Below, piece by piece: positions 51,559 to 61,544 of a DNA stretch of 64,000 bases. The notes beneath the pieces were generated by a model. It did no database searches and was not told where the DNA came from. It saw only the letters and a list, made by a program, of their open reading frames with translations. Position numbers and translations under genes: made by a program. The DNA is from Butyrivibrio sp. XPD2002 (GTDB taxonomy: Bacteria; Bacillota; Clostridia; Lachnospirales; Lachnospiraceae), in the NCBI RefSeq assembly GCF_000423945.1, contig NZ_AUIY01000019.1:1-64000 (forward strand). The letters are read 5' to 3'. Position 1 is the stretch's first letter; every line of letters starts with the position of its first letter.

Positions 51559-53034
51559 ATGCAATTCGTTTCATTAACCTTTTTACTATTTTTGATAATT
51601 ACAGTAGGGATTTATTTCATAATTCCCAAGAATTTCAGATACATCTGGCTCCTTATTGCCAGCTGGGGATTCTACTATAAGCTAAGCCATAAGCTCCTCA
51701 TACTGCTTGTTGCCATAACCCTTATCACCTACGTCTTCGGAAGACTGCTTGATAACGGCGAATCCTCTGAAAAAAAGCAGAAAAGACCGGTTCTTATTTC
51801 AGGCATCGTTATTCTGCTCCTTGTACTTGGATACTTCAAATACACAGGCTTCCTTCTTGAAACCGTTAAGAGTCTTCAGAGTGCCATGGGACTTGAGCCC
51901 CTTGGAATAGCTGCCAAGATTGCCCTTCCTGTAGGAATTTCCTTCTACATCTTCCAGGCAATAGGCTACCTCGCCGATTGCTACATGGGTAAGATACCTG
52001 TTGAAAAGAACTACCTTCACCTTTCTCTTTTCATATCCTTCTTCCCGCAGGTTATGTCGGGACCTATTGAGAGAGCAGGCAACATGCTTCCTCAGTTTAA
52101 GGAGCCTGAGAGCTTTTCCTATGAAAACATGAGAGACGGCCTTCTCCTTATGATGTGGGGATATTTCCAGAAGATAATAATCGCCGACAGACTGGCAGTC
52201 CTCGTTGATCACATCTACAACTCTTATGAAAACTACAATGGAACACTACTGTTCCTTGCTACAATTTTCTACACTCTTGAGATTTACACAGACTTTGCAG
52301 GATATTCCAACATAGCCATAGGCTCAGCGAAAATCCTTGGCATCGATATCATGCAGAACTTTGAGCAGCCCTATCTGTCACGCTCCATACCGGAATTCTG
52401 GAGAAGATGGCATATATCCCTCTCCTCATGGCTGAGGGACTACCTCTATATTCCCCTTGGCGGAAACAGAAAAGGTTTTGCCAGAAAGCTCATAAACATC
52501 TGCATAGTCTTTGCCATAAGCGGATTGTGGCACGGCGCAGCATGGACCTTCGTATTCTGGGGACTGCTCCACGGCCTTTATCAGGTTTTTGGTATTCTGA
52601 CCAAGCCTTTGAGAGAATCTATTACTGATAATCTCGGAATCAACCGTGAGGGCTTTGCGCTTAAGCTTGTAAACGTGGTTGTAACCTTTATGCTTGTGAA
52701 CATCGGATGGATATTCTTCAGAGCTCCTGATTTTAAAGTAGCCTGGTACGTATTATCACACATGTGGACCTGTAAGCCCTGGGTGCTTCTTGACGGAACG
52801 CTGTTTAACCTTGGACTTGCAGCAGCAGATGTAAGACTCCTTGCTCTGTCCATACTTGTTCTCGCCATCGTAAGCGCACTTAACTACAAGGGCGTATCCA
52901 TACGTAAGGCATTAACAGAGCAGACTCTCTGGATCCGCTGGGCTGTCTACATAGCAGCAGTACTCTTTATAGTAACCTGCGGTGTCTGGGGCCCCGGTTA
53001 TGATGCTGCTTCCTTCATCTATTCGTCTTTCTAA
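51559..53034 (+). CDS. MBOAT O-acyltransferase, DltB/AlgI-like
   Basis: A 491-residue polytopic membrane protein that passes acyl groups (often acetyl) across the membrane. MBOAT signs: RSIPEFWRRWHISLSSWLRDYL (about 275-296) and the catalytic His326 in ISGLWHGAAWTFVFW. About ten hydrophobic helices. GGAGGA precedes the ATG. It forms a two-gene unit with the SGNH-like protein and ends at the terminator at 53055-53088. Confidence 0.9.
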   Translation: MQFVSLTFLLFLIITVGIYFIIPKNFRYIWLLIASWGFYYKLSHKLLILLVAITLITYVFGRLLDNGESSEKKQKRPVLISGIVILLLVLGYFKYTGFLLETVKSLQSAMGLEPLGIAAKIALPVGISFYIFQAIGYLADCYMGKIPVEKNYLHLSLFISFFPQVMSGPIERAGNMLPQFKEPESFSYENMRDGLLLMMWGYFQKIIIADRLAVLVDHIYNSYENYNGTLLFLATIFYTLEIYTDFAGYSNIAIGSAKILGIDIMQNFEQPYLSRSIPEFWRRWHISLSSWLRDYLYIPLGGNRKGFARKLINICIVFAISGLWHGAAWTFVFWGLLHGLYQVFGILTKPLRESITDNLGINREGFALKLVNVVVTFMLVNIGWIFFRAPDFKVAWYVLSHMWTCKPWVLLDGTLFNLGLAAADVRLLALSILVLAIVSALNYKGVSIRKALTEQTLWIRWAVYIAAVLFIVTCGVWGPGYDAASFIYSSF

Positions 53035-53054
53035 GCGTTATTTGAAAATAGTAA

Positions 53055-53088
53055 GACCGCTGCATTTACCTGCAGCGGTCCTTTTTTT
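53055..53088 (+). terminator. terminator of the MBOAT operon
   Basis: Perfect stem GACCGCTGCA/TGCAGCGGTC (53055-53064 with 53071-53080), loop of six, then a T-run. The stop of the convergent Bat operon lies at its edge. Confidence 0.85.
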
Positions 53089-53839
53089 ACCATTGTTTCT
53101 GTTCGCTATCGTAGCCGTTTCCATCGTCTCCATCACCATCAGAATAGCTTGACCATTTATCCATATCCTTCTGGTAATCCATGCCTTCCTTCATGGCATC
53201 CTTCCTATTTTGCTCAAGCTGCTTCTGAATCTGCTTCTCACGATCCTTGGAGGTCTTATCATCTGATGAATCATCTCCCTGGTTATCCTGAGGCTGATCT
53301 TGGTCTCCCGAGTCTCCCTGAGAATTGTTTTCAAGCTGTTCCAGCATTTTATCTATATCATTTTTTAGCTGCTGGGCATCATCGTTATGTCCATCATTCT
53401 CATCTGTAGCGCACCCCTTTTCCAGAAGTACGTCTCTGGCCTTTTTAAGAACGCTTATAGCCGCATCCTTCTTTTCCTGTGTACCAAGGTCATCAAAGTC
53501 GATCGAGTAGCACATCGAGAGCGCCAGATTTATCCTGGTCTCGCAGTCTCTCTCCTTTGCGGGATGACGTTTAAGCGCTTCCATGTAATACGATATGGCT
53601 GCGGTGTAATCACCGTTTTGATATGCCGCATTTCCCAGATTGTAATAGGGCACATAGCCCTCAGGGAAATTTAAGAAAAGAAGCTTTTTCTCCTTCTCTG
53701 CAGAATACTCTCCATTCTCCAGGCCATTTACAAAGCTGTGGTTAGTCATAACCCTTCCGCCAAGGAGAAGTCCAATGATAAGCACCACAAGTGCCAGTCC
53801 GCCAAGCAAAATTATTTTAAGAGGTATTTTTTTCATCAT
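53087..53839 (-). CDS. TPR protein with acidic tail, BatC-like
   Basis: A 250-residue membrane-anchored protein: helix at about 8-28, TPR repeats from about 60 (PYYNLGNAAYQNGDYTAAISYY), then a long Gln/Asp/Ser/Lys-rich tail ending in a low-complexity region. This is the pattern of BatC in the Bat/aerotolerance operon. It is the last gene, overlapping the previous VWA gene by four bases. Confidence 0.78.
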   Translation of the reverse strand: MMKKIPLKIILLGGLALVVLIIGLLLGGRVMTNHSFVNGLENGEYSAEKEKKLLFLNFPEGYVPYYNLGNAAYQNGDYTAAISYYMEALKRHPAKERDCETRINLALSMCYSIDFDDLGTQEKKDAAISVLKKARDVLLEKGCATDENDGHNDDAQQLKNDIDKMLEQLENNSQGDSGDQDQPQDNQGDDSSDDKTSKDREKQIQKQLEQNRKDAMKEGMDYQKDMDKWSSYSDGDGDDGNGYDSEQKQW

Positions 53840-54804
53840 AACCTCCCTCGTCTTATTATCATTATTATCTCCAGTAAAAGCATAAGAGCCAGCGGTATAG
53901 CATACCAGTAATAGGTATCCTTAGCTGTTTCTACTCCCTTACCATCCTGAGTGACAGTCTTGGAGCTTTCCTTTATCATAGACACCGCACTCTGAAGGCT
54001 CTCATGGTTCTTGTACATGTTGTAGTAAGGCACACCAAGGTCAGTCGCTATCTTCTGAAGGTTACCCTCGTCAATTCTTGATACAGCATCATCGTAGGTA
54101 GTGTAGTCATAAATATAATATGTGCCTTCACCACCATCCTTCATTTTTCCGCCCTCATCTGATCCATAGCCAAGAACAGCTCCTGAGTCGATGTATCCTG
54201 CAAGATCGGAATAATCAGTAAGCTCTTTTCCATTGGTGATCTCACCATCACTAATATAAAAAACGATGGTCTTTCTGTTTTCCTTCTTTGCTGAGGATCT
54301 AAGTAAAGCATCAATGTCCTTGTAAGGAAGAGATAAGTCAGAGCCCTTTGCATAGAAGACCTCAGGTGAAACAAAGGTCTCAAAAAGGTCCTTTACATAT
54401 TGTCCATCCTGAGTAAAAGGCGAAAGAACATGTGACGTATCATCGAAGGTGACAAGCCCGAAATTGCTTCCCGCAAGCTCGTCTATGACAGACTCAACAT
54501 CCTTTGTTACTCCCTTCATTCTGGTCTGCCTTCCGTTATAATCCTCTGCCCACATACTTATCGTAGTGTCCACAACGAATAAAACATCCAGGTTTTTGGT
54601 GCTAAACTCATACTTTTTCTCTAATATCACGGGTCTGCATCCGATAACGAATACCAGAGCGTAGATGACAAAGAGTCTTATCAGTGTAAATATTTTATCT
54701 GCAATATTTAGTTTGTTCCTGATGATAACGAAGGCTGTTGCTCCGCATAGCAGAGCAAAGAAGATTATCATTATCCCCAGGGGTAACATAGGTCTGATAC
54801 TCAT
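53836..54804 (-). CDS. VWA-domain membrane protein, BatB-like
   Basis: A 322-residue protein with helices at both ends (about 6-26, 34-55 and 300-317) and a VWA domain. The metal site (MIDAS) reads DTTIS instead of DxSxS, so metal binding may be altered; the conserved Thr and SDGEIT are present. It overlaps its neighbours by four bases on each side. Role in the envelope is known only in broad terms for the family. Confidence 0.8.
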   Translation of the reverse strand: MSIRPMLPLGIMIIFFALLCGATAFVIIRNKLNIADKIFTLIRLFVIYALVFVIGCRPVILEKKYEFSTKNLDVLFVVDTTISMWAEDYNGRQTRMKGVTKDVESVIDELAGSNFGLVTFDDTSHVLSPFTQDGQYVKDLFETFVSPEVFYAKGSDLSLPYKDIDALLRSSAKKENRKTIVFYISDGEITNGKELTDYSDLAGYIDSGAVLGYGSDEGGKMKDGGEGTYYIYDYTTYDDAVSRIDEGNLQKIATDLGVPYYNMYKNHESLQSAVSMIKESSKTVTQDGKGVETAKDTYYWYAIPLALMLLLEIIMIIRRGRL

Positions 54805-55904
54805 TTTTGTAATACCAATCCTGCCAGGCTAAAAGCAGCCAGGCATATAATCAAAGTAATAAAGGGCACTTTAGGCATGTCCTCTGTCTGTCTCGTCTGA
54901 ACCACGTTAACAAGCATTGCCTCCTGCTTCTGAATATCCTCGACTATTTCAGAAACAGACTGATCGGCAGTTCTTACATAGCACTTTCCGCCTGTCTTCT
55001 CGGCTGCTGCCGCAAATTCACTAAGGCACTCTGAATAATCATATAGTTCAGGTGTATAGAAAATCTCCTCTGAAGGGAAAATTCCAAACATTGTAACCTT
55101 GTTCTTCTGACACAGAGCTGCTGCGTCACTTAAATTAACAATGTCCTCTCCGTTGGAATTAAGCTCGTTATCCGTACACATTATGATGACTCTTGTTCTC
55201 TCGGAGTCCTCCAGATAGGGCAGAGAGTACAGCGCTGTTGCCAACCCCTCTCCTATAAGAGATGATCCTCTCTCAGAAGCAAATCTCGTTCCGTTGTCGA
55301 AGTACAAAAGCTTACTCTCAAGCTCATCGCAGGACTCCCTCATATCATCAGGGAAATCCGGAAGCTCATAGAGTGGCTCGTAGACCTCCATGTACTCCTT
55401 TTGGTTAACGAAATATTCATTGAGATCATCAAGCTTTTCAATAACGTAATCGTAATCATCCGTAAGGGGCACATAGGTCACTGAAGAAGCATTGAAAATA
55501 TTTATTCCGAATCTGTCTCCCTCAAGTCCTGCAACCACCTGCTTTAAGTATTCCGTGATCTCGATATTGAGGTCATAGAGCGAATATGAAACGTCAAGGC
55601 ACAGGATGATATCCCTTTTCTTAACACCACTTGTAACCTCGTTATTCTTATAAGGCCTTGCAATAAGGAAAAGCGATGAAATAACGCTTCCGACAAGTCC
55701 GGTGATCATCACCGCTGTCAGAATGAGATATCTGGTATTTAAGCTTTTATATAATTTGCTCTGCCTTATTCTATGGGTGTTGGATGCTTTTGTTCCTCTG
55801 TAGAACCTGCCATTTTTCTTTCTGCTAAAAAAAACCATCACCGGGAGCAATAGTATCAGCACCATAATCCCGATGATGACTATGTTTACATGCATCAATT
55901 CCAT
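54801..55904 (-). CDS. VWA-domain membrane protein, BatA-like
   Basis: A 367-residue protein with N-terminal helices (about 8-24 and 60-82), a VWA domain with an intact MIDAS DVSYS near 104 and a C-terminal helix (about 348-366). Middle region contains RVIIMCTDNELNS. It follows the 166-residue membrane protein with a ten-base overlap. Together with BatB and BatC it should form a complex at the membrane with MoxR acting as a chaperone ATPase. Confidence 0.83.
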   Translation of the reverse strand: MELMHVNIVIIGIMVLILLLPVMVFFSRKKNGRFYRGTKASNTHRIRQSKLYKSLNTRYLILTAVMITGLVGSVISSLFLIARPYKNNEVTSGVKKRDIILCLDVSYSLYDLNIEITEYLKQVVAGLEGDRFGINIFNASSVTYVPLTDDYDYVIEKLDDLNEYFVNQKEYMEVYEPLYELPDFPDDMRESCDELESKLLYFDNGTRFASERGSSLIGEGLATALYSLPYLEDSERTRVIIMCTDNELNSNGEDIVNLSDAAALCQKNKVTMFGIFPSEEIFYTPELYDYSECLSEFAAAAEKTGGKCYVRTADQSVSEIVEDIQKQEAMLVNVVQTRQTEDMPKVPFITLIICLAAFSLAGLVLQK

Positions 55905-56392
55905 GATCTGATCACTCCCACTGCCGTATTACAGGATTTTGTCAGGTCTTTATTTTTAGCCCTCTCATCCTCAGCAAACTCCGGCACATAATACTCCTCC
56001 ATGAGCACGTTAAGGTTCATTATTCCCATGGCCCTTACTTCTTCTGCCGTAAGGGTCTCTACATTTATTCCAGTAACCTCATGGACAAACTCTCTTATGA
56101 CACCGCTAAGCTCCTGATAGCCATTTCTCTTGCTGACAGTTCCTGCTGCGTATCTGTAATTTATGTCCTGAACCCTTTGAATATATTTGTTCTTCATACC
56201 GGGAAGTACCCTGGGTGTAGCCGGGGTCTTAGGTCTGCCCGCCATAGCTTCTGCCTTCTTTTTATCTAAAAAGAAAATCTTTATGAGCATGAATGCAAAA
56301 ATAGCAACTGCCACAATAATGAGCAGTATCCATATAAGGCTGACCCACCAGCTATATTCAAATGGCTTTTGTAATTCAACCGTAGTAACCAT
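55895..56392 (-). CDS. single-helix membrane protein of the Bat operon
   Basis: A 165-residue protein with one helix (about 20-45, WWVSLIWILLIIVAVAIFAF) and a cytosolic domain with NKYIQRVQDINYRYAAGTVS and TLTAEEVRAMG. It matches the short protein found between DUF58 and BatA in many operons (DUF4381-like position). The TTG at 56407 overlaps the DUF58 gene; the ATG at 56392 with AAAGG before it is taken as start. Confidence 0.72.
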   Translation of the reverse strand: MVTTVELQKPFEYSWWVSLIWILLIIVAVAIFAFMLIKIFFLDKKKAEAMAGRPKTPATPRVLPGMKNKYIQRVQDINYRYAAGTVSKRNGYQELSGVIREFVHEVTGINVETLTAEEVRAMGIMNLNVLMEEYYVPEFAEDERAKNKDLTKSCNTAVGVIRSWN

Positions 56393-57260
56393 GTTTATAC
56401 CTTTCAATCAGGGCTATGGTGCTTCCGATAATGTCCTCCTCGGCAGCTATTGTAGTCATGGCTGCTCTGCTGCGCTTACATATCTGGGAAGCATTGCTTA
56501 AAATTTCCCATCTTATTTTCTCTTCTTCCTTTCGAAGATCCTTATTATGGGAAACAAAGAATTTTTCATAAAATCCCTGTTCGTTGTCATAGACCATGTC
56601 TCCTGTAAGAAATGCATCATCGATATTGATGATAAGAAGATCGTTGTTGATGGTTATGGTCTTTATGAGTTCTTCACTCAGCTTTGAGATTCCGTCCATA
56701 TCCGTCACGACAAAAATGATCATCCTTTTATGTACAGAATTAAGAATCTCACTGATTGTCTGATTAAGGCTAAATGCGGAATCGATAGTGCAATTCCTTT
56801 CATAGCCATAAAGGAGACTTTCAAGATGCTCACTTCCTGACTTAAAGAAGCTGGTGTTTGCGCTGTGATCTCCAGGATATGAAAGTGCAAAATCCGCACC
56901 GTTTCTTCCAAGAATATAAGCAAGGGTTCCGAAGGTCATAAGCATAAGCTCCCTCTTGGCTTCTCCCTTGCTGGTATCTCCCAGAAACTGCCTGCCCCTG
57001 TCCATGATAAACATTACGTTATGTCTTCTGTCTGCCATGTACCTGCGGACAAGAATCCTGGACATACGGGATGAGGATTTCCAGTCTATGTCGTGGACAT
57101 CATCTCCGTAGACATATTCCTTTAAGTCATCGAACTCCATGCTTCGGCCTCTGTAAACCGAGTGAAAATCACCATCTAAAACATTTGAAGTTTTTCTTTT
57201 GGTATAAATAGACACTGCCCGCCTGATCTTGGACAGGTATTCATAATCTAATTTCATCAC
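56376..57260 (-). CDS. DUF58 protein
   Basis: A 294-residue protein with the DUF58 signature GRSMEFDDLKEYVYGDDVHD followed by IDWKSSSR (residues about 33-62) and a VWA-like fold after it (MFIMDRGRQFLG). Found next to MoxR in most genomes; its role is probably to link MoxR to the Bat complex. It overlaps moxR by four bases. Confidence 0.87.
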   Translation of the reverse strand: MMKLDYEYLSKIRRAVSIYTKRKTSNVLDGDFHSVYRGRSMEFDDLKEYVYGDDVHDIDWKSSSRMSRILVRRYMADRRHNVMFIMDRGRQFLGDTSKGEAKRELMLMTFGTLAYILGRNGADFALSYPGDHSANTSFFKSGSEHLESLLYGYERNCTIDSAFSLNQTISEILNSVHKRMIIFVVTDMDGISKLSEELIKTITINNDLLIINIDDAFLTGDMVYDNEQGFYEKFFVSHNKDLRKEEEKIRWEILSNASQICKRSRAAMTTIAAEEDIIGSTIALIERYKHGYYG

Positions 57261-58261
57261 GGTGCCTTTACTGCATTTAAGATGCCATCTATCACTGCCT
57301 CAACAGGAACATTGTCCGCAACTGCAGAATAGTTAAGACCTATTCTGTGGCGAAGTACCTGATGACTTACCCTCTTTACATCCTCAGGAGTTACATAGGT
57401 TCTGCCACTAAGAAGAGCTGCTGCCTTCGCCATCTTAAGGAAAGCGATGGAAGCACGTGGGCTTGCTCCGATTCTGATATATCTTGAGAGCTCAAGTCCC
57501 TTAACAACGTCAGGTCTTCTGCTTGCAACAACTATGCTGGAGATATACCATTTGATGACCTCATCTACGTATACCTTTTCCACAATATCCTGCACTTTGT
57601 CCACATCTCTGATAGTAAGAACAGGCGGCGTAGCCCTGTCGATGGTACCTGTCTCAATGCGGCTAAGGATCTCAACCTCCTCAGCTGCTGAAGGATAGGT
57701 AATAACCTCCTTTATCAGGAATCTGTCGGTCTGCGCCTCAGACAGAGGATATGTGCCCTCCTGCTCGATAGGGTTCTGGGTTGCGATGACTATGAAAATA
57801 TCCTCAGGCATGTGATAGCTTGTGCCACCGATTGTGACCTGTTTTTCCTGCATGGCTTCAAGCATTGCAGACTGGGTCTTGGCACTTGATCTGTTAACCT
57901 CATCAAGAAGAACGAAGTTAGCAAATACAGGTCCTAAGATATTCTCGAATTTGCCTGTCGCCTGGTTGAATATCTGTGTACCGATGATATCTCCCGGCAA
58001 AAGGTCAGGTGTACACTGGATTCTCGCAAACTTTCCATCCACAGCATCTGAAATTGCCTTGGCAGCCGTGGTCTTGGCAAGACCGGGCACCGACTCAATA
58101 AGGATGTGGCCATCAGCAATTATCGCCCCTATAAGGGAAAACTTGAGCTGCTGCTGACCAACAACCTTGGCATCAAAATAGCCGGAAAGCTTTTGTATGA
58201 CATCCTGTGCATACCTGAATTCATCTTCCGTAATTGTGATTTTGTTTTGTGAAATATCCAT
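57257..58261 (-). CDS. MoxR-family AAA ATPase
   Basis: A 334-residue AAA+ chaperone-like ATPase. Walker A reads ESVPGLAKTTAAKAI near 57-71; Walker B NFVLLDEVNRS near 116-126; sensor 1 IVIATQNPIEQEGTYPL near 154-170 and the C-terminal helical lid. In the first gene of the Bat operon it would remodel or activate the downstream VWA proteins. Confidence 0.9.
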   Translation of the reverse strand: MDISQNKITITEDEFRYAQDVIQKLSGYFDAKVVGQQQLKFSLIGAIIADGHILIESVPGLAKTTAAKAISDAVDGKFARIQCTPDLLPGDIIGTQIFNQATGKFENILGPVFANFVLLDEVNRSSAKTQSAMLEAMQEKQVTIGGTSYHMPEDIFIVIATQNPIEQEGTYPLSEAQTDRFLIKEVITYPSAAEEVEILSRIETGTIDRATPPVLTIRDVDKVQDIVEKVYVDEVIKWYISSIVVASRRPDVVKGLELSRYIRIGASPRASIAFLKMAKAAALLSGRTYVTPEDVKRVSHQVLRHRIGLNYSAVADNVPVEAVIDGILNAVKAP

Positions 58262-58325
58262 GATGACTCCCCATTTCTTTGATTTCTCCTCTACTATCGC
58301 CTATTTTTAAGCGAGCGTAAATATT

Positions 58326-61300
58326 TTATTTAGCAGCTTTTTTCACTTTATTTCGAAACAAAGCTGCAAATAGAATGCTTACAACCGTAATTAGCTCTGC
58401 TATTCTCCAATATACAGGCTCCCTGAACCTGATCTTTATCACTGCATCCGTCCCCGCAGGAAGCGTGATTCTAAGCTTATTGTTATCACCTGCAGAAAGG
58501 GCATAGCTTACATTTCCGTCTGTGGCATAGTAATAAGGATATGCCAGAATAGGAAGATCTGCGAAGCCCTCCTCTGCGGAATTATTTACAAGATGAAGTG
58601 AATACACACCATTATCCCTGTTTTCCTCATCATAGGTAATCTCCTCTGAAGAGGGAAGTACTGACGCGTACTGAAGTCTCTCAAGATCTGTTCCCGTGAG
58701 CATGTACTGTCTGTCATCGTCAAAGGATGTCCACTCATCTATGGTTTCTATAGATACGATATTGGTCTGTTTTTCCAAAAATGTATTAATATATCCGCCG
58801 CTCTGCCAGATGGTAAGCGCAAGTAAAACCACGCTCATAACATAAGCAGGCTTCTGCTTTCTGATAACCGCATATAATGTGCAGATAAGCACCGTTGCAG
58901 CTGTTAAGTATCTTGCAGGATACTGAATGCTTCCAAGTATCTTAAATACGAACGGCATCTTGTTAAACAGAAAATCATAAGGGAAGTAGCAGGTGCTAAG
59001 GACAAGGGCAAATACTGAAAGCACTGTAAGTATTATCACCATAGCCTTGCTTTTAATTTCCTTATAGTTCGCAATCAGGTAAATCACCGCGATCACGCAT
59101 ATTATCAGCATTGCAAGTCCGGGAGACTGCGGAAGCTCGTCCACAGGCTCTGTTCCAAGCTCTAAGATAGGAGCAAGAACATTGTAAAAAGCACCGCCCA
59201 TCTGTCTCCAGGTAATTCCGAAGGTCTGAATCGGAGTCTTTTCTCCTGAGTTTATGAGCATGGGTGCGTTTTTGTAATAATCCACAAGTGGGACAAGCTG
59301 CCAGATGTTAACCACAAGTGATGCACATACTGCACCAACAAGGTTCTTCCATTTGCCTCCGGAAAGCATGGTCTTAATATCCGCGATAACAAAGATAAAT
59401 ATGAAAAGCGCCGCCATGACCACGCTGAGAAGGTGAGTCATGAAAAGTCCTGTCATACCTGCGCATATCAGGATAGATCCGCGAACCTTCTTCTCATCTC
59501 TGTGTATCCTTGCAAGTCCAAGGACAATAAGCGGAAGGAATGCAAAGGCGCTGTATTCACCAACTGCCTCTCTTGATAATAAATCAGTAAGTCTCCAGAA
59601 TGAGAGGACGTACAAGAGCATGCAGAAGGCGCCTGTAAGTCTGTCTCCGGAAATATATTTAAAGCATACGTAAGCTGTGATTGCAGTCAGTATCTGTATC
59701 AGGACAAAGTACCACATGTACGCCATCCACAGCGGCATTCCCATAACATGAAGGATTGCCGGGATATAGAGAAGCGCATCACCGTACATAATGCCTACTG
59801 GATATCCATAATTGTTAAACCAGTAGTGCTGCATCTTTACAGGGAATTCTCCGCACTTAAGACCCTCTGCTATTCCTGCGATTCTTCTAAGATGGAAGGG
59901 AAGGTCATGTCCAAAAGGGATTCCCTTTGCCTTTTCGTTTTCACCATAAGCTGCTTCGTCGTACTCTATGGGCTCTCCGCACCACACAATGCTAGATCCG
60001 TCGAATTCCATGATCTGGTTACAGCCCATCGCCTGCAGAGTCTCTATGGCCTCGGGATTCCCCCAAAAAACAAGGTAGATATAGTCAGTACTAAGCTCCT
60101 CAGGCATGTTGAATAAATATCTTCCGTAGAAGGATGTATCCCCCATATTAAACTCATAGGGAGAGAGCTTTGTTCCAAGAAGATAATAGATATAAGGCGG
60201 AATGTAGGGTTGGTTGTTATGGATTACGACAACCTGTTTATCCGCAAAGAATTCCTCCTCACCAAGAATCTTTATGGGCTCATCCAGAGGCTTCTGGAAC
60301 AGATAGAGGTTATCTGAATAGCTTCCGAGGTACTTTGTAAAGAAGGCTCCGCCGAATGCTAAAAATACAATGCTAAGAAGGGTTCCTGCTGCCAGGTACA
60401 CCTTCTTATTCTTTGAAAACAGGTTAAGGAAGGCGTCCATACCAAAGGCTGCAAAGAATGCCAGCGTAAAGAATATTCCGTTCATCTTGTTTACGTTTGG
60501 ACCGTCTCCGCCAAGCATAGAGCCGATAAGAAGCTCTGACAAAAACCACACAAGGGGAAGAAGTGCAAAGCTAAGCTCCTTTTTCTTAAAGGATTGTCCG
60601 ATTGTTATAAATGAGCGGATAAGTCCTGCCACAATGAAGGGAATAGTGATGTAGTACATTGTTCCAAAGGCAGGAATGCTGTTGTAATCAAGGCTGTCGT
60701 AGAAGAATATGTTTTTAAGCGCATTTATAAAGCCTGTGAGTGTAGGCGCCATAATCTCGCCGCCGCGGTAGAAGGTCAGCGCGGGCATAGTGATGATTCC
60801 AAAGACTATGGACTCACTTCCTGTGATGTTTACGTACTGTGTCACAAGAAGAGGAAGTGCCAGTATCCCCAAAGGAATCACAAAGCATATCACTCTTAAA
60901 ACATTAAGTTTCCTTGAAATAAGCAAAATCAGGAAAAAAACCATCAAAAAGACAGGCATGATGGCATAACAGATAGCGTAGGTATAAAGAGATACTCCTG
61001 CAAAAACTCCTGCAAGAGCATAATCAGTGAGCTTTCCGGAATCGACAGCCTTCATAAGTCCATATAAGAAGAGCGTTGTCATTCCAAGCATAAGGTTACA
61101 GTCAAGACCGAACCTTGCACTCATTACAAAGGCAGGACAAATAGTATAAAGCACAGGATAGATGTAAGCGGCAGCGGAATCCTCTCCGCACACTCTCTTA
61201 ACAATCTTCTCTCCCGCAAACAGAGTTATAAGTGAAAAGACAACTCCTGGGAGTCTTATGGAGATCATGTTAAGTCCCATGAACTTAATAAAAAGCGCTG

Positions 61301-61544
61301 CAACGTATGCGTACAGGGCGCTCTGACCTCCGCCATAGTTTATGAGATAAACAGGAAAGGATATCAGATTCCTGTCGACACCGTAATTTGCAAGGCAGTA
61401 TGCGTCATAAGCCATACCGGCTTCATCCACGTGAAGTCCGGCAGGTGAGCTTTTAAGAAATATCAGCCTCGATAGTATCGCAATAAAATATATAACACCG
61501 AAATAGATAGTTTTTTTGTTTAATGTCTTTTCCTTATCTCGCAC
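58326..61544 (-). CDS. fused GT-C membrane glycosyltransferase (PMT/ArnT-like plus YfhO-like)
   Basis: A 1072-residue membrane protein that seems to be two modules. Residues 1-420 are a GT-C enzyme with the acidic motif near 40 (HVDEAGMAYDAY), many helices and an ArnT/PMT look. Residues 545-1072 start again with GHDLPFHLRRIAGIAEGLKC and GEFPVKMQHYWFNNYGYP, the entry of a second polytopic module, and end in a C-terminal helix. The GTG at 61544 follows GGAGAG and overlaps the preceding gene by 25 bases. Lipid-linked sugar is the likely donor. Targets unknown. Confidence 0.75.
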   Translation of the reverse strand: MRDKEKTLNKKTIYFGVIYFIAILSRLIFLKSSPAGLHVDEAGMAYDAYCLANYGVDRNLISFPVYLINYGGGQSALYAYVAALFIKFMGLNMISIRLPGVVFSLITLFAGEKIVKRVCGEDSAAAYIYPVLYTICPAFVMSARFGLDCNLMLGMTTLFLYGLMKAVDSGKLTDYALAGVFAGVSLYTYAICYAIMPVFLMVFFLILLISRKLNVLRVICFVIPLGILALPLLVTQYVNITGSESIVFGIITMPALTFYRGGEIMAPTLTGFINALKNIFFYDSLDYNSIPAFGTMYYITIPFIVAGLIRSFITIGQSFKKKELSFALLPLVWFLSELLIGSMLGGDGPNVNKMNGIFFTLAFFAAFGMDAFLNLFSKNKKVYLAAGTLLSIVFLAFGGAFFTKYLGSYSDNLYLFQKPLDEPIKILGEEEFFADKQVVVIHNNQPYIPPYIYYLLGTKLSPYEFNMGDTSFYGRYLFNMPEELSTDYIYLVFWGNPEAIETLQAMGCNQIMEFDGSSIVWCGEPIEYDEAAYGENEKAKGIPFGHDLPFHLRRIAGIAEGLKCGEFPVKMQHYWFNNYGYPVGIMYGDALLYIPAILHVMGMPLWMAYMWYFVLIQILTAITAYVCFKYISGDRLTGAFCMLLYVLSFWRLTDLLSREAVGEYSAFAFLPLIVLGLARIHRDEKKVRGSILICAGMTGLFMTHLLSVVMAALFIFIFVIADIKTMLSGGKWKNLVGAVCASLVVNIWQLVPLVDYYKNAPMLINSGEKTPIQTFGITWRQMGGAFYNVLAPILELGTEPVDELPQSPGLAMLIICVIAVIYLIANYKEIKSKAMVIILTVLSVFALVLSTCYFPYDFLFNKMPFVFKILGSIQYPARYLTAATVLICTLYAVIRKQKPAYVMSVVLLALTIWQSGGYINTFLEKQTNIVSIETIDEWTSFDDDRQYMLTGTDLERLQYASVLPSSEEITYDEENRDNGVYSLHLVNNSAEEGFADLPILAYPYYYATDGNVSYALSAGDNNKLRITLPAGTDAVIKIRFREPVYWRIAELITVVSILFAALFRNKVKKAAK

